Shown here: piece by piece, positions 26,586-34,657 of the stretch
Layout of the letters: the number at the start of each line of letters is the position of its first letter
How positions within the stretch are numbered: position 1 is the stretch's first letter
Position numbers and translations under genes: made by a program
Origin: CBDFHC01 sp965247585
GTDB lineage: Bacteria > Chloroflexota > Dehalococcoidia > Lucifugimonadales > GCA-2712585
Direction of reading: 5' to 3'
DNA length: 64,000 bases
NCBI GenBank assembly: GCA_965247585.1
Contig: CBDFHC010000004.1
Coordinates: 248,001-312,000, forward strand
Notes under the pieces: model-generated
The model's input: only the letters and a program-made list of their open reading frames with translations
The model's database searches: none
What the model was told of the DNA's origin: nothing

Positions 26586-26668
26586 CACGAAGACAGGGTC
26601 AAGGCAGCGACGTTACGCAACGCCGTTAGCAAACCAGAGTCCGCAACAAGAGCAAGGAGGGTTTCGTC

Positions 26669-27535
26669 ATGGCGCATCAGCCGCGGCTCAACAGGATAAT
26701 CGACCGGCTGGTCAATAACCAACCGGCCGTAGGGTCGTTTGTGACCAACGGCAACCTGGACGACCTGACGTATATCACGGAGGCGGGCTATGACTTCGCG
26801 GTGATTGAGAACGAGCACGTGGGGATGGACTTCGCCAGCCTGCGCGTGTCGTTGCAGTTTCTGCTGAGCCGGGAGAGGCTGGCGAAGCAGGGGAATTTGC
26901 AGGCGAACCCGACACCGCTGGTGAGGGTGGCGCCCAACTCGGGCGAGGTGGGGGTGAACCAGTGGGTGCTTAAGCAGACGCTGGACCACGGGGTGTACGG
27001 GATGATCCTGCCTCGGATGGAGAGCGTGGAGGCGGCCCGGGCGGCGGTGGCGGCGTGCCGTTACGTGCAACGGCCGGGGGTGGCGGACGAGTTGCCGAAG
27101 GGTGAACGAGGCTGGAGCCCCCGAGTGGCGTCGCGGTACTGGGGGCTGTCGGTGCCGGAGTACTTCGACGCGTGTGACGTGTGGCCACTGGATCCGGACG
27201 GGGAGATGCTGCTGATTGCGATCTGCGAGACGACGGAGGGGGTTGCCGCCCTGCCGGATATCCTGCGCGAGGTAAAGGGTATAGGGGTTGTATGGGCGGG
27301 ACCGGGAGACCTATCGGTATCTATGGGGACGGGCGGGAACCCCGACGCGCCGGAGGTGCAAGAGGCGCTGTTGGATATATTGAAAAGTTGCCAGGAATAC
27401 GGCGTGGCGTGCGCGGCGGGGGCGAATAGCCCGGAGGAATTGGACCGCCGGCTGGAGCAAGGGTTCCAGGTGATCTTCGCCGCGCCGGAGCGCTCGACGC
27501 CGGTGCTGGACCATGCGCGGGCCAGGGGTGGGTAG
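26669..27535 (+). CDS. HpcH/HpaI-type aldolase / citrate lyase-like
   Basis: Class II TIM-barrel aldolase of the HpcH/HpaI family, cleaving or forming 2-oxo-4-hydroxy acids with a divalent metal. The 288-residue product has GSFVTNGNLDDLTYITEAGYDFAVIENEH near the N-terminus (usual position of the catalytic His/Asp region, here ENEH), MILPRMES near 113, LLIAICETTEGVAALPDI with the metal-ligand Glu near 182, and GPGDLSVSMG with the metal Asp near 213. AAGGAGGG precedes ATG 26669. The neighbouring DUF1028 and phosphotriesterase-family genes share its direction. Confidence 0.87.
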   Translation: MAHQPRLNRIIDRLVNNQPAVGSFVTNGNLDDLTYITEAGYDFAVIENEHVGMDFASLRVSLQFLLSRERLAKQGNLQANPTPLVRVAPNSGEVGVNQWVLKQTLDHGVYGMILPRMESVEAARAAVAACRYVQRPGVADELPKGERGWSPRVASRYWGLSVPEYFDACDVWPLDPDGEMLLIAICETTEGVAALPDILREVKGIGVVWAGPGDLSVSMGTGGNPDAPEVQEALLDILKSCQEYGVACAAGANSPEELDRRLEQGFQVIFAAPERSTPVLDHARARGG

Positions 27536-27640
27536 GGGCTAGGTAAGGCAGTGCTGGAGGCAATCCCCAGACCCCCTACCCGGCAAAGCGGGTTCTCCGC
27601 ACCCCCCTTGTTAACCAGGAGCAATAGTACGACCGGTGCG

Positions 27641-27811
27641 ATTTTCGAGGCATTCAATCATGATGATAGGTATCGCTACTACAAAGGATTGAAAGTCGAA
27701 GGTTGGTGCTTCGCACCATCCCGCCCAGGAAGGTTTTTTTGGTTCTGAGGGACACCCTCAGACTCCCGGCAGACACCACCCAGGTTCCCTGCACCCTCCT
27801 GTCTGGATGGC
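27641..27811 (+). repeat. FamA repeat, full-length copy with covarying H0
   Basis: The leader begins ATTTTCGAGGCATTCAATC and GGTATCGCTACTACAAAGGA. H0 is GGTGC-TTC-GCACC at 27705-27717, where other copies have GGTGG/CCACC (a compensated pair). Then a T-run, H1 at 27745-27761, and a right H2 arm CCCAGGTTCCCTGCACC. It fills most of the 27536-27884 gap. Confidence 0.88.
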
Positions 27812-27884
27812 GAGATAAGAATGGGGCTGGTGCTGTTTTAGGGGAACCTGAGAACTGGAATTCGATGGATTGGGAGAGCAGTGG

Positions 27885-28595
27885 ATGTTTGAGCTAGGGT
27901 TGGAGACGCACACGTTCACGTCGATAGGAAGGTGTCCGAGGACTGGGAGGCTGGGGATTGCGGTGACCACCAGCGAGATAGCCACCGGGGGCAGGGTGCC
28001 GAGCATCAAGCCGAACGTGGGGGCGGTGGCGACGCAGGCTTTTACGGACCCGCGGCTGGGGCCGCTGGGGATACAACTGCTGGACCTGGGCTACCCGGCG
28101 CAGCGGGTGTTGTCTGAGCTAAAGGCCAGCGACCCTTACGTGGGATGGCGGCAGACAGGTGTAGTAGACCGGTGGGGGCATACGGCGGTGCACACGGGAG
28201 AGGCAAACAGCGAGTGGGCGGGGCACCGGACGGGGGAGGGCTACGTGGTGATGGGAAATGCACTGGTGGGCGAGGGCGTGGTGGCAGCCATGGCGGAGGC
28301 GATGGAGACGTCTGCGGAGGAAGATTTGGGGGAGAGGCTGGTACGAGCGATAGAGGCAGGGACGGATGCGGGCGGCCAGCCGAACGGGCAGCGTTCGGCG
28401 GCGGTGCTGGTGTATGAAAACGAGGGGTACTCGATTATCAATCTGCGGGTGGACGACAGCGATACGCCGATGGCGGAGTTGCGGCGTTTGTTCGACCGGC
28501 TGCAACCGCTTCTGCCGTATTACAAGGAGCGGCCAGACAACCCGACGATAGGCCGTGTGTCTGACTGGGCCAAAGAACGGGGGATAGAGGAGTGA
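27885..28595 (+). CDS. DUF1028 family protein (Ntn-hydrolase-like)
   Basis: A 236-residue protein. The opening THTFTSIGRCPRTGRLGIAV and the following VPSIKPNVGAVATQAFTDP, LGIQLLDLGYPAQRVL and GHTAVHTGEAN are diagnostic of DUF1028, a family with a predicted Ntn-hydrolase fold (inference from family knowledge). Function is unestablished. ATG 27885 with GGGAGAG eight bases upstream is better than the TTG at 27870. The phosphotriesterase-family gene follows 35 bases later on the same strand, so they may be cotranscribed. Confidence 0.88.
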   Translation: MFELGLETHTFTSIGRCPRTGRLGIAVTTSEIATGGRVPSIKPNVGAVATQAFTDPRLGPLGIQLLDLGYPAQRVLSELKASDPYVGWRQTGVVDRWGHTAVHTGEANSEWAGHRTGEGYVVMGNALVGEGVVAAMAEAMETSAEEDLGERLVRAIEAGTDAGGQPNGQRSAAVLVYENEGYSIINLRVDDSDTPMAELRRLFDRLQPLLPYYKERPDNPTIGRVSDWAKERGIEE

Positions 28596-28630
28596 GGGGA
28601 ATGTCCGCGGCTTAAGGATAAGGAGAGCAG

Positions 28631-29677
28631 ATGACGGAAAAGGGAAGGGTGCAGACGGTGCTGGGCCCAATAGCGCCGGAGGCCTTGGGGGTGACGATGG
28701 CGCACGAGCACCTGCTGATAGACGGAAGGGTGCTGCACGTGGAGCCTTCGGCGGCGGGAGACAGGGGAGCGTCCAGCGCACCAGTAAGCATGGGGAACCA
28801 GAACTGGATCCGGTACCACTTTGGGCAGCACCGGGGGAACCCACTGTTAGCGGACGTGGAGTCGGCCATAGAGGAGGCGATGCTGTACAAGCGGTCCGGG
28901 GGGGACTCGATTATCGACGTGACCACCTACGGACTGGCGCCAGACCCCCGGGGGCTGGCACGGATAGCCAGGGCCACGGGGCTGAACGTTGTGGCGGCCA
29001 CGGGGTACTACACGGCGGTGTCCCATCCTTCGGATATGGACCATCGCTCCGAGGAGGAGTTGACGGAGCGGATGGTAGGCGACCTGACGGAGGGGATTGG
29101 GGAGACGGGGATTAAGGCGGGGGTGATGGGTGAGCTGGGGTGCAGCTGGCCATTGCACCCGAACGAGGCGAAGGTACTGCGGGCGTCGGCCAGGGCGCAG
29201 CGGCGGACGGGAGCGCCGATTACCATTCACCCGGGGATTAGCGAGGACGCCCCGGCGGAGATCATGCACATCCTGACGCAGGCGGGGGCTAATCCTGCCC
29301 GTGTTATCATGGGGCATGTCGACCGGACGGTGTCCGACCGCACAAAGCTGAAGAGGCTGGCGGAGCAGGGTTGTTTTATTGAGTACGATCTGTTCGGGCA
29401 GGAGCTTTCTTATTTTCCGGGGACGCCGCGATTCGCGCGGCCAGGGGACGCGCACCGGCTGGACGAGATAGGGTGGCTGATGTCAGAGGGGCACGGGGAC
29501 CAGGTGCTACTGTCGCACGACATTGGCCGGAAGACGTTTTGGGTGCGGTACGGCGGGTTTGGATACGGGCACATATTGGATGTGGTGGTCCCGTGGATGC
29601 GGCAGCGGGGGATGGGGGAAGAGGAGATACGGAGGCTTTTGGTGGGCAACCCGGCGCGGGCGTTTACGATAGGGTGA
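28631..29677 (+). CDS. phosphotriesterase-family hydrolase (Glu-bridged type)
   Basis: Binuclear-metal amidohydrolase-superfamily enzyme of 348 residues. Metal ligands: HEHL (25/27), ITIHPG (H200), MGHVDRT (H229) and LSHDIG (final Asp near 300). The bridging position is E168 in GVMGELGCSW instead of the carbamylated lysine of true phosphotriesterases, as in phosphotriesterase homology proteins. That points to a lactonase or other ester hydrolase, not an organophosphatase. AAGGAGAG precedes ATG 28631. A FamA repeat follows the gene. A Lys-type paralogue lies at 37227-38174. Confidence 0.88.
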   Translation: MTEKGRVQTVLGPIAPEALGVTMAHEHLLIDGRVLHVEPSAAGDRGASSAPVSMGNQNWIRYHFGQHRGNPLLADVESAIEEAMLYKRSGGDSIIDVTTYGLAPDPRGLARIARATGLNVVAATGYYTAVSHPSDMDHRSEEELTERMVGDLTEGIGETGIKAGVMGELGCSWPLHPNEAKVLRASARAQRRTGAPITIHPGISEDAPAEIMHILTQAGANPARVIMGHVDRTVSDRTKLKRLAEQGCFIEYDLFGQELSYFPGTPRFARPGDAHRLDEIGWLMSEGHGDQVLLSHDIGRKTFWVRYGGFGYGHILDVVVPWMRQRGMGEEEIRRLLVGNPARAFTIG

Positions 29678-29799
29678 AGGCCGTGCTCACGGCGGTTGCC
29701 AGCCACACCACCACCGATGCAGATTTCAGCGGTAGGCTTGGTGGAGAGCAGATCAATTATTGTTCTTGAGGGTGATCAGGAAATGCGGTGGTCCTTGGC

Positions 29800-29912
29800 T
29801 TTGATCCGATAGCAACCCCAAGGTTGGTGCTACCCACCCACCCCGGACGGTTTATCAAGCAAATTTAAGGGACACCCTCAAGCTCCCGGCAGGGAATTCC
29901 AGCTTGGATGCC
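29800..29912 (+). repeat. FamA repeat copy (H0+H1)
   Basis: Leader CAAGGTTGGTGCTACCCACC; H1 TTAAGGGACACCCTCAA at 29865-29881, where the terminal C-G pair of other copies has become T-A; then CTCCCGGCAGGGAATTCCAG. It occupies the gap before the kinase gene's 3' end; the remaining bases of 29678-29967 show nothing else. Confidence 0.85.
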
Positions 29913-29967
29913 AGACTAGTCCATTTTCGAAGCCATGGCATTTACGAACGACTGCCAGAGGAGGGCG

Positions 29968-30909
29968 TTAAGGGGCGGGGTGGGGGCCGAAATGGCGTTG
30001 CAGTGTCTCTTGGAAATGCTCCGCGGACATGCTGTATTGCTGGGTGCCCTGCTGTTGGACGGCGTAGTGGGCGCATGCGGTGCCCATTTCGGCGGCGCGG
30101 CGGACGGGTAGTCCTAGGACCAAGCCTTTGATGAGGCCGCCGCGGAAGGCATCACCGGCACCCGTGGGATCGACGACGTTGTCAGTAGGGATGGCAGGGA
30201 CCCGCACAGAGTTCTCCTTAGTCGAGACCTGGCAGCCCTGAGCGCCCAAGGTAACGATGACGGTGTCCACCATACCCAACAGTTCGTCAGGTTTGAGGCC
30301 GGTCTTACTGGCGATCAAGCTCTGCTCGTAGTCGTTGCAGACCAACATCTGCGAGCCGTTGATGCACTGAGATAGCGCGCTGCCGTCCCAGAGGGGTAGC
30401 GATTGACCAGGGTCGAATATAGTGAATATATCCTGGTCCTTATACTGCCTGGAAAGCTGCTGCATGTCTTCCAGGTTTCCGGGGGCAACGATGGCGATGG
30501 AGTCGGAAGGGTCGAGGCCGATGATGTCGGCGCCGGAGGGGAATTTCATGGCGCCGGGATTGAAGCCGGTAATCTGGTTATCGGCCTCATCAGTGGTGAT
30601 GTAGGCGGAGGCAGTGGACTCTTCGGGCACGATGCGGATGTGTTTCTGAGTGAGCCCGTGTTGATCCAACCGTTGGAAGTAGCGGTGGTAATCGTGACCT
30701 ATGGAGGAGATGATGCTAGGGCTTTCGCCCAGGAGGGCGAGGGCGTAGGCGATGTTGCCGGCGGTGCCGCCGAAGTTCTCGGCGAGACCGTTGACGGTAA
30801 AGCTGACGTTGATGTTGTGGATCTTGTCCGGCATGATGTGGTCTGAAAAGAGGCCAGGGAAGTCCATTATCCTATCGTAGGCCAGGGAGCCAGAGACGAG
30901 AATTTCCAT
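29968..30909 (-). CDS. PfkB-family carbohydrate/nucleoside kinase
   Basis: Ribokinase-fold kinase, 313 residues. Starts MEILVSGSLAYDRIMDFPG, then the substrate-side signature NFGGTAGNIAYALALLG near 45-60, and the ATP-site signature DPTGAGDAFRGGLIKG near 248-263 with the catalytic Asp in GAGD. The family phosphorylates ribose, fructose, adenosine or similar; NGLAENFGGTAGNIAY resembles adenosine kinase-like members, but I would not fix the substrate. GAGGT lies upstream of ATG 30909. Codon use is slightly less GC-rich than neighbours. Confidence 0.9.
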   Translation of the reverse strand: MEILVSGSLAYDRIMDFPGLFSDHIMPDKIHNINVSFTVNGLAENFGGTAGNIAYALALLGESPSIISSIGHDYHRYFQRLDQHGLTQKHIRIVPEESTASAYITTDEADNQITGFNPGAMKFPSGADIIGLDPSDSIAIVAPGNLEDMQQLSRQYKDQDIFTIFDPGQSLPLWDGSALSQCINGSQMLVCNDYEQSLIASKTGLKPDELLGMVDTVIVTLGAQGCQVSTKENSVRVPAIPTDNVVDPTGAGDAFRGGLIKGLVLGLPVRRAAEMGTACAHYAVQQQGTQQYSMSAEHFQETLQRHFGPHPAP

Positions 30910-31038
30910 ATGGTAAGACCTCGAGGTTTTGGGGTATAGAGGCGCGCGGACTTAGGCTCCTACTGTAGCCCAGGTGATGGTGGCTGAGCAAATTCCAGCG
31001 CCAGATGGGACTTCTGAGGCGGCGATAAGAGGTAAGAG

Positions 31039-31100
31039 CGATCAGTGATGGTGGCGGGTATCAGTTACACGAAGGACTACAAATCACAGGCTGGTGGTGC
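31039..31100 (+). repeat. FamA leader module (partial copy)
   Basis: CAGTGATGGTGGCGGGTATC, ACACGAAGGACTACAAATCA and CAGGCTGGTGGT match the leader. H1 and H2 are missing. It lies in the 30910-31238 gap between divergent genes, which also holds the FamB copy at 31139-31173. Confidence 0.7.
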
Positions 31101-31138
31101 ACACCCTGCCGCTCCCCTAGCCGGGGGGAAGGGCGAAT

Positions 31139-31173
31139 GCGCTCGTCCTTCGAGGGCCTCAGGATGAGCGGGA
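31139..31173 (+). repeat. FamB REP-like palindrome
   Basis: GCGCTCGTCCTTCGAGGGCC then TCAGGATGAGCGGG; same hairpin as 12633-12675. Confidence 0.7.
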
Positions 31174-31238
31174 TCATGGGTGCCGAAGGTCTAATTTTGG
31201 GACGATGAAAGAGGGGCCAGAAAGGGACGGCAGATTTC

Positions 31239-32231
31239 ATGGATATGACGGTGGATATTCGGGTGCCGGTAGGGCTGCCGGTGAAGGAGACGGCGGAGTT
31301 CATTGCGCAGTGCGAGGAGGCGGGGTTTGACGGTGTAGGGGTGCACGACCACCAGCACAGCAGCCGGGACGTTTACGTTACGCTGGCACTGGCGGCGGAG
31401 CGGACGTCGCGGTTGAAGCTATACCCGGTGACGTCGAACCCGATAACGCGGCACCCGGCGGTACTGGCGTCGCTGGCGCACACGCTGGAGGAGGTGGCGC
31501 CAGGGCGGGTGCGGCTGACGGTGGGACCAGGGTTCCTTTCGGTAGGGAACATTGGGCATCCCAGGGCGACTGTTGAGGAAATGAGGCAGGCGTTTGTGAC
31601 GATTAAGGGGCTGCTGAGCGGGGAGACGATGCCGATGGGGAGCACGCGCTCTCGGATGCGTAATACGTCGGAGAGGCCGACGCCGGTGTACATGACGGCG
31701 GCGGGGCCGCGGATGATAGAGCTGGCTGGGGAGGTGGCGGACGGGGTGATGTTGCGGATTGGGCTGCATCCAAAGGCGGTGTCTGCGGCGCGCCGGTTGC
31801 TGGAGGCCGGGGCGGAGAAGGCGGGGCGAGGGCTGGATGGTTTCCCGGTGATATTCATTACTGATATGTCGGTGGACGAGGATGGAGGGGAGGCGCGGAG
31901 GTGGCCGCAGCGTTGGATGTCGCCAACGTTGCCTTGGCTACACTATCCGAGCAAGGCCAATTTCCGGTGGTTCAAGGAGGCGGGAATAGATCTGCCAAGG
32001 GACACGCTGCCGGAACAGGTTTCGGACGAGGTGTCAGAGCGGATATGCGACGCGTTCGGACTGTTCGGGACGGCGGAGCAGTGCGCCGAGGCGCTGGTCC
32101 GGGCGCGGGACGAGGCGGGGGTGGAGCACGTGTTCGTCTTCCCGGTGCACACGGTGGAGGGGGGATACGATATGCCCGAGGCGGAGATTGACGCTTTTCG
32201 AAGGGTGATCTTCCCGCGATTGGGACGCTGA
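31239..32231 (+). CDS. LLM-class (F420/FMN-dependent) oxidoreductase
   Basis: Luciferase-like monooxygenase superfamily TIM barrel, 330 residues. N-terminal IRVPVGLPVKETAEFIAQCE and EAGFDGVGVHDH, then LKLYPVTSNPITRHPAVLAS near 65 and GRVRLTVGPGFLSVGNIG near 92, match F420-dependent methylene-tetrahydromethanopterin reductase-like members. C-terminal GTAEQCAEALVRARDEAGVEH is the usual end. It reduces or oxidises a small organic substrate with F420H2 or FMNH2; which cofactor is not certain. An amidohydrolase follows on the same strand after 95 bases. Confidence 0.88.
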   Translation: MDMTVDIRVPVGLPVKETAEFIAQCEEAGFDGVGVHDHQHSSRDVYVTLALAAERTSRLKLYPVTSNPITRHPAVLASLAHTLEEVAPGRVRLTVGPGFLSVGNIGHPRATVEEMRQAFVTIKGLLSGETMPMGSTRSRMRNTSERPTPVYMTAAGPRMIELAGEVADGVMLRIGLHPKAVSAARRLLEAGAEKAGRGLDGFPVIFITDMSVDEDGGEARRWPQRWMSPTLPWLHYPSKANFRWFKEAGIDLPRDTLPEQVSDEVSERICDAFGLFGTAEQCAEALVRARDEAGVEHVFVFPVHTVEGGYDMPEAEIDAFRRVIFPRLGR

Positions 32232-32326
32232 GCTTCGAACCGGCGGTAAGGTTGAAAGGCGCCGGTGGAGGGTGTATGTTACCGCCGTCCCCAGGGCGAT
32301 TAATAATTGGAAAAGGAGCCGCTAGA

Positions 32327-33463
32327 ATGGAGTACAACATCATCTCGGGAGACGGGCATATAGACCTGGCCTGGCTGCCGCACGACCTGTTCACTTCCAA
32401 CGCGCCACCGGAGTTCAGGGACCGGATGCCGACGGTGGTGGACACCGAGGCAGGACCACGCTGGATGGTGGAAGGGGTGGATGTGGGGAAGATTCCGGGT
32501 GGGGGGCTGGCCAGCCTTCAACCGCCGGCGAGGGGAACGTCGCCGCAGATAGACCGGATGTATGAGGCGGGGTTCTATGATGGGCGGCCGCACCCGGCCA
32601 CGCCGGAGCTTCGTTTGGCGGACCTGGAGATGGATGGAGTGGACGCCGACGTTATATACGGCATTTTAGGCATGGGAAGTTTCATGCCGGACCGGCAGGC
32701 GCTGCACTGGGTATACCGGATCTACAACGACTGGCTGGTGGACTTTTGCGCCACGTATCCAGGCAGGTTTGTAGGGCTAGCGTGCATACCGAACGATAGC
32801 CCGGGTGTGGCGGCGGAGGAGGTGCGGCGGGCGGCGTCGATGGGGCTGAAGGGGGCAGACTTCGGGGTGTCCAACCTGCCGAGGCCCATCTGGCACAGGG
32901 ACTGGGACCCACTGTGGCAGGCTTCGGCGGAGTGCGGAGTGCCGCTTTCGTTTCACACGGTGGGATTGACGCTGCAAGGGAATCCGACCGACGAGGAGAT
33001 GGCGAAGGAGTACGACTTAGCCTACACGGCGACACGCATAACGCTGTTTCAACTGGCAGGGGCCGAGTATCTCACCAGCCTGATATTCTCCCAGGCGCTG
33101 GAGCGTTTCCCGGAGTTCAGGTTTGTGCTGGGGGAGTGCGGCGTGAGTTGGGTGCCCTACGTGTTGCAACGGGCGGACGAGGAGAGCGAAGACCAGATGC
33201 ATGCGGTGGGGCTGGAGATGAAGCCCAGCGAGTTTTGGAAGAGGCAGGGGTTCACCACGTTCCAGCAGGAGTCCACGGCGGCAGATTTTGTACACCTGGT
33301 GGGAGAGGACAACGTCATCTGGGGGTCGGACTATCCGCACCCCGACGGCGTGTGGCCCAACTCGAAGAAGGTGATCCAAGATGACATGGGGAGGCTGGAC
33401 GAGACGGTGCGGCGGAAGCTGACGCGGGACAACACGGGGAAGCTGTACAGGATGTTTGATTAG
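32327..33463 (+). CDS. amidohydrolase family 2 protein (ACMSD-like)
   Basis: Metal-dependent TIM-barrel decarboxylase/hydrolase, 378 residues. The opening SGDGHIDLAW carries the DxH variant of the first metal motif (usually HxH or ExH). SFHTVG near 208 supplies the next His. GECGVSWVPYVLQRADEE near 265 and WGSDYPHPDGVWPNS near 328 (final metal Asp) are typical of amidohydrolase-2/ACMSD-like proteins. These are often decarboxylases of aromatic acids. ATG 32327 has AAAAGGAG eight bases upstream; the longer frame from 32252 is not needed. Confidence 0.88.
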   Translation: MEYNIISGDGHIDLAWLPHDLFTSNAPPEFRDRMPTVVDTEAGPRWMVEGVDVGKIPGGGLASLQPPARGTSPQIDRMYEAGFYDGRPHPATPELRLADLEMDGVDADVIYGILGMGSFMPDRQALHWVYRIYNDWLVDFCATYPGRFVGLACIPNDSPGVAAEEVRRAASMGLKGADFGVSNLPRPIWHRDWDPLWQASAECGVPLSFHTVGLTLQGNPTDEEMAKEYDLAYTATRITLFQLAGAEYLTSLIFSQALERFPEFRFVLGECGVSWVPYVLQRADEESEDQMHAVGLEMKPSEFWKRQGFTTFQQESTAADFVHLVGEDNVIWGSDYPHPDGVWPNSKKVIQDDMGRLDETVRRKLTRDNTGKLYRMFD

Positions 33464-33476
33464 GGGGAACGGTCCT

Positions 33477-33530
33477 AATTCTGAGGGACGCCATCAGACT
33501 CTCGCCAGGGAGACTTCACTTCTTACCTAG
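33477..33530 (+). repeat. FamA repeat copy (H1, diverged)
   Basis: CTGAGGGACGCCATCAG at 33481-33497 has one mismatch in the stem; then ACTCTCGCCAGGGAGAC. A fuller copy starts 33 bases later. Confidence 0.75.
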
Positions 33531-33562
33531 TGTCCTATCGAGTCAGCAGAATCGACAGGAAG

Positions 33563-33698
33563 GGCTACCACAAAGGACTGCAACTCTAAGGTTGGTGGTA
33601 CCCACCCGCCCGCCCTGGAGGGTTTTAAAGGATTTTTGAGGGGCAGTCTCAAGCTCCCGCCAAAGGGGCTGCGCCCCTCTGTACTCCCTCTTTTGGGA
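33563..33698 (+). repeat. FamA repeat, full copy with covarying H1 and H2
   Basis: Leader GCTACCACAAAGGACTGCAA; H0 GGTGG-TAC-CCACC; GGAGGGTTTTAAAG; H1 TTGAG...CTCAA at 33636-33652 (C-G pair replaced by T-A). H2 is AGGGGC-TGC-GCCCCT at 33664-33678, unlike the usual H2 sequence but still paired. It fills the gap before the SMP-30 gene. Confidence 0.87.
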
Positions 33699-33752
33699 AT
33701 GCACGTGTATTGGCAGTGTCTATCTTGGGAAGAACGCAGGCAGGAGGAAGTG

Positions 33753-34643
33753 ATGCCGATTGAGAAGCTAGCGCCGGAGCTGGACCGGATTGTGGACTCG
33801 GGCCAGGAGGTGGAGGAACTGGGAACCGGTTACGGGGGAGATGAGGGCCCGGCGGAGGGGCCGGTGTGGTGGAAGGAAGGGGGCTATCTCCTGTTCAGCG
33901 ACATAGGCAACAATCGGCGGATGAAGTGGAAGGACGGGGAGGGTGTGACGCTGGTGCAGGAGCCGACGGACTTCGCCAACGGAATGACACGGGACCGGCA
34001 GGGCCGGCTGATAGCGTGTGAGCATGGGAGCCGCCGGGTGACGCGGCAGGAGCCGGACGGGAGCTTGACGGTGGTGGCGAACCGTTACCACGACCGTAAG
34101 CTGAACAGGCCCAACGACGTGGTGGTGAAATCTGACGGGAGTATTTACTTCACGGACCCAGGGATGGAGCGGGTGGAGTCTGAGCTGGACTTTGCCGGGG
34201 TGTACCGGGTCTCGGCCGACCTGGGAACGATCAACTGCCTGGCGCGGGACTTTGTGGTGCCGAACGGGCTGGCATTTTCGACGGACGAGAGCATTCTGTA
34301 CATCAACGATTCGCGGCGAATGCACATACGGGCGTTCGACGTGGCGGCGAACGGGACTCTGGCGATGCACACGGAGCGAATCTTCAGCCACCAGTCCGGC
34401 GATTTGGTGGGGGTGCCCGATGGGATGAAGGTGGACGTGGAGGACAACGTCTATTGCACCGGACCCGGCGGGATTTGGATTACGGACCGGACCGGAAAAC
34501 ACCTGGGGACTGTTCTCACAGGGGGGCAGACGACGAACCTGGCATGGGGCGGAGACGATTGGAAAACGCTCTATTACACGAACTTTCACACGCTGGGCCG
34601 CGTCCAGATGAAGATCCCCGGGGTGCCGGTGCCGGTAGGCTAG
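33753..34643 (+). CDS. SMP-30/gluconolactonase/LRE-like protein
   Basis: Six-bladed calcium-dependent beta-propeller lactonase, 296 residues. EGPVWWKEGGYLLFSDIGNN (catalytic Glu near 34), NGMTRDRQGRLIACEHGSRRV, RPNDVVVKSDGSIYFTDPGM (Asn near 118), VPNGLAFSTDESILYINDS and GVPDGMKVDVEDNVYCTGPG (Asp near 220) give the expected metal and catalytic residues. It hydrolyses sugar lactones or similar esters. ATG 33753 follows CAGGAGGAAG. The GMC oxidoreductase starts 14 bases after its stop, a natural pairing: oxidise a sugar or alcohol to a lactone, then open it. Confidence 0.9.
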   Translation: MPIEKLAPELDRIVDSGQEVEELGTGYGGDEGPAEGPVWWKEGGYLLFSDIGNNRRMKWKDGEGVTLVQEPTDFANGMTRDRQGRLIACEHGSRRVTRQEPDGSLTVVANRYHDRKLNRPNDVVVKSDGSIYFTDPGMERVESELDFAGVYRVSADLGTINCLARDFVVPNGLAFSTDESILYINDSRRMHIRAFDVAANGTLAMHTERIFSHQSGDLVGVPDGMKVDVEDNVYCTGPGGIWITDRTGKHLGTVLTGGQTTNLAWGGDDWKTLYYTNFHTLGRVQMKIPGVPVPVG

Positions 34644-34657
34644 CGGAAGGGGGAACG

